From the NCBI GenBank assembly GCA_903905685.1, contig CAIVHI010000325.1:1-8792 (forward strand): DNA of 8,792 nt, read 5' to 3'. Within the stretch, counting starts at the first letter, position 1. Each line of letters starts with the position of its first letter. Below the pieces are notes generated by a model. It saw only the letters and a program-made list of their open reading frames with translations, made no database searches and was not told the origin of the DNA. Shown in pieces: positions 1 to 4,478 of this stretch. Both the position numbers and the translations under genes were made by a program. Source of the stretch: an uncultured Bacteroidota bacterium (GTDB lineage: Bacteria > Bacteroidota > Bacteroidia > Chitinophagales > Chitinophagaceae).

Positions 1-57
1 AGACAGCGGCTACGGCCAACTCTAAAGAATTTGTAAAAATCTATACCTGCTTACGCC

Positions 58-65
58 TAATTTTG
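58..65 (+). promoter_or_regulatory. Candidate Bacteroidota -7 box for pdxJ
   Basis: TAATTTTG matches the Bacteroidota primary-sigma -7 consensus TAnnTTTG exactly. It ends 18 nt before the chosen pdxJ ATG, so transcription would start near 70 and leave a leader of roughly a dozen bases. The nearest TTTG that could serve as a -33 box is at 30-33, leaving a 24-nt gap, slightly longer than usual. The match is seen directly; promoter activity is inferred. Confidence 0.45.
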
Positions 66-83
66 CTGCCTCAAATGCTTGAT

Positions 84-809
84 ATGGCGACAAAATTGTC
101 GGTGAATGTTAATAAGATTGCTACGTTGCGCAACAGCAGGGGCGGCAACAATCCGGATTTGTTGCGGGTGACGGCCGACTGTATTGCATTTGGTGCCGAC
201 GGCATCACCGTGCACCCCAGGCCCGACGAGCGGCATATCCGTTATGCCGATGTGGTGGCCATGCGCCCCATAGTCACCAACGAATTCAACATTGAGGGCA
301 ACCCCACCGAGCAGAAGTTTGTAGACCTCGTGCTGGCGGTAAAGCCTGAGCAGGTCACCTTGGTGCCCGATGCACTGGGCCAGCTCACCTCCAACCACGG
401 TTGGGATACCGTGGCAGAGCGGGAGTATCTCACGGAAATCATAGGCGTATTCAAGGCGGCGGGCATCCGCGTGTCTATTTTTGTAGACCCTATTGCCGAG
501 ATGGTGGCCGGTGCCGCCCACACCGGCACCCACCGCATAGAGCTCTATACCGAAGCCTACGCCAAAAACTATACCTCCAACCGTAATGCCGCCATTGGCG
601 ACTACCTACAAGCGGCAGACGTGGCGGCGGCTAACGGCTTGGGCATCAATGCCGGCCACGACCTCGACCTCCAAAATCTGGCATTTTTCTCGCAATCCAT
701 CTCCGGGTTGCGAGAAGTGTCGATAGGGCATGCCTTGGTGTGCGATGCGCTGTATTACGGGCTCGACAACACCATCAGGATGTATAAGCGGCAGTTGGGC
801 ACCCTGTAA
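84..809 (+). CDS. pdxJ: Pyridoxine 5'-phosphate synthase PdxJ
   Basis: The 241-residue cytoplasmic enzyme catalyses the last ring-forming step of DXP-dependent vitamin B6 synthesis. It condenses 3-amino-2-oxopropyl phosphate with 1-deoxy-D-xylulose 5-phosphate to give pyridoxine 5'-phosphate. The length and motifs fit a complete TIM-barrel PdxJ: NVNKIATLRNSRGG (residues 8-21), GITVHPRPDERHI (40-52), NEFNIEGNP (66-74), a SIFVDP strand (131-136) and INAGHDLDLQN (188-198). His44, Glu71 and His192 align with the catalytic His45, Glu72 and His193 of E. coli. The NVNK form in place of NIDH is usual in Bacteroidota. The ATG at 84 was chosen because MATKLSVNVNK matches the family N-terminus; in-frame TTG 63 and ATG 75 add only non-conserved residues. 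No Shine-Dalgarno is present. nadD follows after 74 nt on the same strand. Confidence 0.96.
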   Translation: MATKLSVNVNKIATLRNSRGGNNPDLLRVTADCIAFGADGITVHPRPDERHIRYADVVAMRPIVTNEFNIEGNPTEQKFVDLVLAVKPEQVTLVPDALGQLTSNHGWDTVAEREYLTEIIGVFKAAGIRVSIFVDPIAEMVAGAAHTGTHRIELYTEAYAKNYTSNRNAAIGDYLQAADVAAANGLGINAGHDLDLQNLAFFSQSISGLREVSIGHALVCDALYYGLDNTIRMYKRQLGTL

Positions 810-854
810 TGGGGCACGAATTTAACGCGCCGTGAACCCAGCGGCAGCAACGGC

Positions 855-878
855 CTACGGGGGTAAAACCGTAGTTTT
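855..878 (+). terminator. Candidate pdxJ terminator overlapping the nadD promoter
   Basis: CTACGG (855-860) and CCGTAG (869-874) form a perfect 6-bp inverted repeat around an 8-nt loop. Four T residues follow directly (875-878). The layout resembles a short Rho-independent terminator 45 nt beyond the pdxJ stop codon. The right arm and the T run also form most of the TAGTTTTG box of nadD, so the dyad might instead be an operator. The stem is short, so termination would be weak. Confidence 0.35.
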
Positions 879-879
879 G
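872..879 (+). promoter_or_regulatory. Candidate -7 box for nadD, predicting a leaderless mRNA
   Basis: TAGTTTTG is an exact TAnnTTTG match ending only 4 nt before the nadD ATG. Transcripts in this phylum start about 4-7 nt after this box, so the mRNA would begin at or next to the start codon. No clear TTG -33 element lies 17-23 nt upstream. The right arm of a 6-bp dyad overlaps the box. Confidence 0.45.
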
Positions 880-883
880 CACC

Positions 884-1456
884 ATGCACATCGGTCTCTA
901 TTTCGGCAGCTTCAACCCCATTCACAACGGCCACCTCATCATTGCCAACCACGTCACCCAATATACCGATATCGACAAAGTGTGGTTCATCGTCTCGCCA
1001 CACAACCCGTTTAAGGAGGCTCAAACCCTGCTCAACGAGTATCACAGGCTGCACTTGGTGAACATCGCCATCGAGGACAACACCAAGTTCCGGGCCAGCA
1101 ATATCGAGTTCAACATGCCCAAGCCCTCCTACACCATCGACACGCTCACATACTTGGCGGAGAAGTTCCCCTTCGAGCGATTTTCGGTGATATTGGGCAG
1201 CGACAGTTTCCAGAACATCCATCGTTGGAAGAACTTCGAAATGCTGGTGGGCCGGTATGCATTCGTGGTGTACAACAGGCCGGGCTATGTGGTGAAGGAC
1301 ACCTTCGGGGCAAGCGTCACTACATTGGACGCGCCCTTGCTCGACATCTCATCCACATTCATCCGCAAGCAGATACGTGAGAAAAAATCCATCAAGTACC
1401 TCGTACCCGATGCGGTAGACCAATACATCGCAGCCAACCGCTACTATGCGGGCTGA
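884..1456 (+). CDS. nadD: Nicotinate-nucleotide adenylyltransferase NadD
   Basis: The 190-residue cytoplasmic enzyme transfers AMP from ATP to nicotinate mononucleotide, forming deamido-NAD and pyrophosphate in NAD synthesis. It has the nucleotidyltransferase-superfamily layout. GSFNPIHNGH (8-17) contains the HxGH ATP-binding motif, FIVSPHNPFK (35-44) is the substrate loop, and KPSYTIDTL (80-88) and ILGSDSFQNIHRWK (103-116) are core NadD motifs. ISSTFIR (155-161) is the C-terminal ISSTxIR ATP-contact motif. Length and all motifs are normal, so the gene looks intact. The ATG at 884 starts right at the first beta strand (MHIGLYFGSF), leaving no room for a different start. No Shine-Dalgarno is present, consistent with a very short leader. 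pdxJ precedes it; both genes serve cofactor synthesis but may be transcribed separately. Confidence 0.96.
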   Translation: MHIGLYFGSFNPIHNGHLIIANHVTQYTDIDKVWFIVSPHNPFKEAQTLLNEYHRLHLVNIAIEDNTKFRASNIEFNMPKPSYTIDTLTYLAEKFPFERFSVILGSDSFQNIHRWKNFEMLVGRYAFVVYNRPGYVVKDTFGASVTTLDAPLLDISSTFIRKQIREKKSIKYLVPDAVDQYIAANRYYAG

Positions 1457-1489
1457 CCCATCGGCTGCATCTTGTGTTAAAAATAACCC

Positions 1490-1508
1490 ATATCCCAAGT
1501 GGGGATGT
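1490..1508. promoter_or_regulatory. Dyad upstream of the ytxH-like cluster
   Basis: ATATCCC (1490-1496) pairs with GGGATGT (1502-1508) across a 5-nt loop, giving seven pairs with one T-G wobble. It lies 11 nt before the TACATTTG box, at about the place expected for the -33 element. It could be an operator for the three-gene cluster. It lies 33 nt beyond the nadD stop codon but has no T run, so a terminator is less likely. The pairing is seen; the function is inferred. Confidence 0.3.
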
Positions 1509-1519
1509 TGCCGATGTCG

Positions 1520-1527
1520 TACATTTG
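1520..1527 (+). promoter_or_regulatory. Candidate -7 box for the ytxH/holin-X cluster
   Basis: TACATTTG is an exact TAnnTTTG match 40 nt before the first ATG of the cluster. It would give a leader of about 35 nt that is A-rich and lacks a Shine-Dalgarno sequence. No TTG is found at the usual -33 spacing; a dyad occupies that place. Confidence 0.45.
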
Positions 1528-1567
1528 CGTTGTCAACGAATTCAATAAAAAAATCAACACTAATTGT

Positions 1568-1768
1568 ATGGCTAAAGAAGGGAAAACGATACTCTCGTTT
1601 CTTGCAGGTGCAGCGGTTGGAGTAGCAGTAGGATACATCCTCGCCACCGACAAAGAAACACGCAAACAAGACCTCAACAAGGTTAAGGATACTTTGAGCA
1701 ACCTCAAAGACAAGTTCTCCAAGAAGGAGAAAGAACATGCGATGGAAGACGACATCTATCACGCATAA
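1568..1768 (+). CDS. YtxH-domain small membrane protein
   Basis: The protein has 66 residues. After a short polar start (MAKEGK) there is one glycine/alanine-rich membrane segment, about residues 8-26, with small residues at regular spacing (FLAGAAVGVAVGYILAT). A strongly charged helical tail follows (27-58, rich in Lys, Glu and Asp; LNKVKDTLSNLKDKF) that may form a coiled coil. This is the layout of YtxH/DUF883-like general-stress membrane proteins; no enzyme motif is present. The ATG at 1568 is chosen because the family starts just before the membrane helix and the upstream frame is not protein-like. It is first of three close genes, 12 nt before the Holin-X gene, so probably an operon. Its role is unknown; envelope stress or membrane association is an inference from family and neighbours. 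Confidence 0.8.
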   Translation: MAKEGKTILSFLAGAAVGVAVGYILATDKETRKQDLNKVKDTLSNLKDKFSKKEKEHAMEDDIYHA

Positions 1769-1780
1769 CCCCTTACAACT

Positions 1781-2131
1781 ATGGGTATCTTCAGCGGTAT
1801 TGCCGAGAAATTGCGGTCTTACATCGACATGCAGCTACGTTTATTGAAACTGAATGTCATTGGGCAGGTCTCGGTGTTCATGGGCAGTTTCGTCTTCGTC
1901 ATGTTGGCGTTGTTCGTGTTTTGCGTCATGCTGCTGTTTTCAGGGTTCGGCCTCGCCGAGGTTTTTGCCGATAACGGTTTGAGCCGGGCGGAGTCGTTTT
2001 TTGCAGTAACGGGCATTTACTTTTTAGGGCTGGTGCTGCTCCTTATTGGTGGGCGCAGCATCCGCCGCTATTTTGCCGATGTCTTCATCAAGGCCGTCAC
2101 GGAAAACGACCCTGCCGAGGGTCAATCTTAA
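1781..2131 (+). CDS. Holin-X/YqjE-like membrane protein
   Basis: This 116-residue protein begins with an amphipathic helix (residues 3-25, IAEKLRSYIDMQLRLLKL). Two hydrophobic membrane segments follow at about 28-58 and 72-92, joined by a short loop, and then a basic then acidic tail (GRSIRRYFADVF, 91-102). The pattern fits the 'phage holin family' of PF07332 (Holin-X, which includes YqjE-type proteins). In chromosomes these normally accompany YtxH/YqjD-like proteins rather than phage genes, and no lysis or phage gene is nearby, so a lytic role is unlikely. It starts 12 nt after the ytxH-like gene and ends 10 nt before the next gene, supporting one transcript. The leader (ACAACT-ATG) has no Shine-Dalgarno. 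Family assignment is fairly sure; function is not. Confidence 0.75.
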   Translation: MGIFSGIAEKLRSYIDMQLRLLKLNVIGQVSVFMGSFVFVMLALFVFCVMLLFSGFGLAEVFADNGLSRAESFFAVTGIYFLGLVLLLIGGRSIRRYFADVFIKAVTENDPAEGQS

Positions 2132-2141
2132 ACCCACAACC

Positions 2142-2528
2142 ATGGCCTTATACCCCAAAAAGCTGAACGGACTTGCCGCCTTGGAGCGAGAGAAGGCCCG
2201 CGTGCGCAAGTCGCTGGAAGCCATGCAGGCTGAAAGCACCGCATCGGTAGAGAGCCTGCTGGCCGGCAAGCTTCCCGGCTTGGGCGGCATTGGCGAGAAT
2301 GAATCGTCCCCAAGCTTCGACATAGGAAGTATCGTCTCCGGCGCCATGGAATATTTCAGCAATGGCGGCGGCATTGCCGATCGTATATCCGGTTTCCTTA
2401 AGGGCAAAGTAGGCGGTATGGCCGCCCGCCTCGCCAAAGAAGTGCTGGGCGGCTACCTGAAGTGGAAAGCCGTCACCCTATCCTACAAGTTGATTAGGAA
2501 GTGGATGAAGTCCCGCGGGGGGAAATGA
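2142..2528 (+). CDS. Unrecognised small protein, third gene of the ytxH/holin-X cluster
   Basis: The protein has 128 residues and no family I recognise. Residues 7-32 form a charged helix likely to be a coiled coil (LAALEREKARVRKSLEAM). Residues 40-80 are rich in glycine, serine and proline and look flexible. Residues 81-108 contain a Gly/Ala-rich amphipathic stretch (FLKGKVGGMAARLAKEV), and the end is strongly basic (LIRKWMKSRGGK). No signal peptide or certain membrane helix is seen, so it may sit at the inner face of the membrane with its two partners. The ATG at 2142 lies 10 nt after the previous stop, with a CCACAACC leader like that of the holin-X gene. In-frame upstream GTG 2046 would overlap that gene and is rejected. 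By position it corresponds to yqjK of proteobacterial yqjDEK loci; no sequence similarity is claimed. Confidence 0.7.
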   Translation: MALYPKKLNGLAALEREKARVRKSLEAMQAESTASVESLLAGKLPGLGGIGENESSPSFDIGSIVSGAMEYFSNGGGIADRISGFLKGKVGGMAARLAKEVLGGYLKWKAVTLSYKLIRKWMKSRGGK

Positions 2529-2539
2529 TTGAGGGACTT
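2508..2539 (+). terminator. Inverted repeat across the stop codon of the third cluster gene
   Basis: AAGTCCC (2508-2514) and GGGACTT (2533-2539) are a perfect 7-bp inverted repeat with an 18-nt loop that contains the TGA stop (2526-2528). The palindrome CCCGCGGG (2512-2519) overlaps the left arm. No T run follows, so this is at best an atypical terminator or an mRNA 3'-end stabiliser. Confidence 0.3.
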
Positions 2540-2606
2540 GCACTATATTTAGGGTCTCTAATCACCTTAAGATTGATGGCGTCGCACTTTTTTACAGACA
2601 ACAAAT

Positions 2607-2614
2607 TTAATTTG
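2607..2614 (+). promoter_or_regulatory. Degenerate -7 box before the ATPase gene
   Basis: TTAATTTG matches TAnnTTTG at all but one fixed base and ends 5 nt before the ATPase ATG. This is the same close placement as at nadD. A second near match, TATATTTA, lies at 2544-2551. No good -33 TTG accompanies either, so the promoter call is tentative. Confidence 0.28.
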
Positions 2615-2619
2615 GACGT

Positions 2620-3822
2620 ATGATCACGCGGCTAACCATCCACTACTTTAAGGCCATTGAGCATTGCGATAATTTGGCACTGCAACCGTTTACCGTGTTC
2701 ATTGGCAACAACGGCAGCGGAAAGAGCAGTGCCATGGAGGCATTGCGGGTATTGCAGATCGCCGTTGCGGAAGACCTCCAAGAGGCATTTTCAAACTGGA
2801 AGGGCTTGGATGGCGTCCGCAATTATCTGGCCAAAATCGAGGTTCCCACTATTGGCGCTTTCGGTTTCAAGAGAATGGAAGAGCCGATTCAAATAGGTGT
2901 AGAGTGCGAAGTAGACCGAAAACAATTTATTTACCGGGTTTCCATCAACGTGAATGAGCAAGGCGACTACTACGTTGTAGAGCATGAAGAGCTTTCATGC
3001 GACGGCCAACCGCTGATTGTTGGCAATGTCGTAAGCAACGAAGGCCAAAACCTCGCCCGGTATTTTGCCACCCGGAATGGCATTGAAGAATTTACCTATG
3101 CCGGTAGCCGGCTGCTGTTGAATTCACGCGACGGCAATCCTTTTGCATTACATGCCGACATCCTGCTATTTCGAGATTATGTGCTGCGGTGGCAATTTCT
3201 ATATCTCAATGCCCATGAAATGGGCGAACCCTGCCTACAGAACAGGCTTACCAAGATTATAAGGCTCAATTATGACGGACGCAATATTGCCGAATACTTG
3301 GTATGGCTCAGAACCAAATCGCCGGACAGCTTCGGCAACATCATGCGGAAAGTGAGTTTCGTAATGCCCTATATGAGACAGATTCAGCCCCGTATCACGG
3401 AAGTGGTAAGCCGCGAAATCGATTTGATCATGCACGAGCAAAACGAAAAAAGTAGGCCATTGCCGGGTTGGCTGTTATCATCGGGCACTTTGCGCATTTT
3501 GGCACTGTTGGCCATGTTCAACAACCCCGAACCGCCATCGGTGTTATTCATAGACGAGGTGGAAAACGGGCTCGACCCTCGCACCATTGGGTTGCTGCTC
3601 AGCGAAATAGAGAACGTATTTCACGAACGGTCCATGCAGGTCGTCGTCACTACGCACTCACCGTATTTCTTGGACCAAGTGCCGCTTGAGAGCATCATAG
3701 TTGCGGAGAAAGACGAAACCGGAAGCATTTACCACATCCCCAAGGATGAAGGAAATCTGAAGATTTGGAAGGACAAATTTTCCCCGGGCAAACTGTATAC
3801 CATGGGCAAACTCACCAATTGA
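2620..3822 (+). CDS. SMC/ABC-type AAA family ATPase, probable defence component
   Basis: The 400-residue protein has all the ATPase motifs. The N-terminus MITRLTIHYFKAI is the SMC-like 'nFK' strand. Walker A is GNNGSGKSS (29-37), the signature is LSSGTLRIL (286-294), and Walker B is VLFIDEVENGLDP (308-320) with Glu313 as likely catalytic base. TTHSPYFLD (344-352) carries the H-loop His346. About 250 residues between Walker A and the signature form a mixed insert without a long coiled coil. The C-terminus (FSPGKLYTMGKL) resembles the end of AAA_21/OLD-type ATPase domains. No nuclease domain is fused; the next gene, 3 nt on, probably supplies it. ATPases of this type in two-gene units typically act as sensors in phage defence (OLD, PARIS AriA, PtuA). 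That role here is inferred. The DNA looks somewhat more AT-rich by eye than pdxJ or nadD, which may hint at transfer. Confidence 0.88.
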   Translation: MITRLTIHYFKAIEHCDNLALQPFTVFIGNNGSGKSSAMEALRVLQIAVAEDLQEAFSNWKGLDGVRNYLAKIEVPTIGAFGFKRMEEPIQIGVECEVDRKQFIYRVSINVNEQGDYYVVEHEELSCDGQPLIVGNVVSNEGQNLARYFATRNGIEEFTYAGSRLLLNSRDGNPFALHADILLFRDYVLRWQFLYLNAHEMGEPCLQNRLTKIIRLNYDGRNIAEYLVWLRTKSPDSFGNIMRKVSFVMPYMRQIQPRITEVVSREIDLIMHEQNEKSRPLPGWLLSSGTLRILALLAMFNNPEPPSVLFIDEVENGLDPRTIGLLLSEIENVFHERSMQVVVTTHSPYFLDQVPLESIIVAEKDETGSIYHIPKDEGNLKIWKDKFSPGKLYTMGKLTN

Positions 3823-3825
3823 TTG

Positions 3826-4419
3826 ATGAAAATCGGATTCATACTTGAATGCTCGCCCAAGGGTCCGGACGCGGATATTTACCCTTATCTCGCCGGCAAG
3901 TTCTGCGACAAACTTACAATCGCGAAACCGGAAACGCTCGTCAACAAAAAGAACGTGATGAATGAAGGTCCGCTCGTGGCAAAAACGTTGCTCGACAGCG
4001 GATGCGACTATGTGTTCATCATTTGGGATAGGTTGCCCAAATGGGGCGGCACCGGCAATTGCGACGACCATACCGCTGAAATCCACAAGGGCTTGTCGAT
4101 ACAAGGCGTCGACATTGGCAGAGTGTTTTGTTGCTGCATCAAAGACATGTTGGAATCTTGGATGATTGGCGATGGGGCAGTCATTACCCGTTACTTCCAA
4201 TCGTTTACAAACCATAAGCAGGATTCATTTCCCGATTACAAATCGGCAGCAGAGCAGGCAAAACCGGAAGAGAAACTGTCTCGTTATAACAATAGGTACA
4301 ACAAGTTCACCGACAATTTCGCAATCGTAAAAACCATCACGGATTTTAAAAAGCTCGCGCAACGAAATGAATCCTTCAAGCATTTCAAGGAAAGCGTTGA
4401 AGCCATTTGCCACCTGTAG
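3826..4419 (+). CDS. Possible TOPRIM/DUF4276-like effector paired with the ATPase
   Basis: The 197-residue protein is not confidently recognised. It starts with a beta strand ending in an acidic residue (MKIGFILEC, Glu8). A hydrophobic strand then ends in Asp (VFIIWDRLP, Asp68), followed by CDDHTAEIHKGL (79-90) and ESWMIGD (110-116). A strand-1 Glu, a strand-end Asp and an E-x-W-x-x-x-D motif recall TOPRIM-fold proteins and DUF4276, which are found beside AAA_21 ATPases. The second Asp of a canonical TOPRIM DxD is absent (D-R-L). Cys102-104 form a CCC run. The C-terminal 60 residues are charged and Tyr/Lys-rich. ATG 3826 lies 3 nt after the ATPase stop, indicating translational coupling; TTG 3823 would add one residue. 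It is convergent with the exporter gene, 59 nt away. A nuclease effector is an inference; RloB- or DUF4435-like proteins are alternatives. Confidence 0.75.
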   Translation: MKIGFILECSPKGPDADIYPYLAGKFCDKLTIAKPETLVNKKNVMNEGPLVAKTLLDSGCDYVFIIWDRLPKWGGTGNCDDHTAEIHKGLSIQGVDIGRVFCCCIKDMLESWMIGDGAVITRYFQSFTNHKQDSFPDYKSAAEQAKPEEKLSRYNNRYNKFTDNFAIVKTITDFKKLAQRNESFKHFKESVEAICHL

Positions 4420-4478
4420 CCTCTCCGTACCTCACGTGCGCCCCTTGGTAAAGACAACGCTTCCGCCAAACTGCATCC

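Noticed and set aside
57..533. 158-codon minus-strand open frame over pdxJ
   Set aside because: Fully antisense to a PdxJ with all catalytic residues; the His/Gly-rich composition is typical of a shadow frame.
1781..2131. Phage lysis holin or prophage remnant
   Set aside because: No endolysin, terminase, integrase or structural gene is nearby; the YtxH partner points to a chromosomal Holin-X/YqjE-type protein.
3658..4215. 185-codon minus-strand open frame across the ATPase/effector junction
   Set aside because: Crosses the end of one real gene and most of the next on the opposite strand; no recognisable motif.
4420..4478. Shared terminator between the effector and exporter genes
   Set aside because: Only a short CACGTG palindrome is seen; no stable stem with a T run on either strand.
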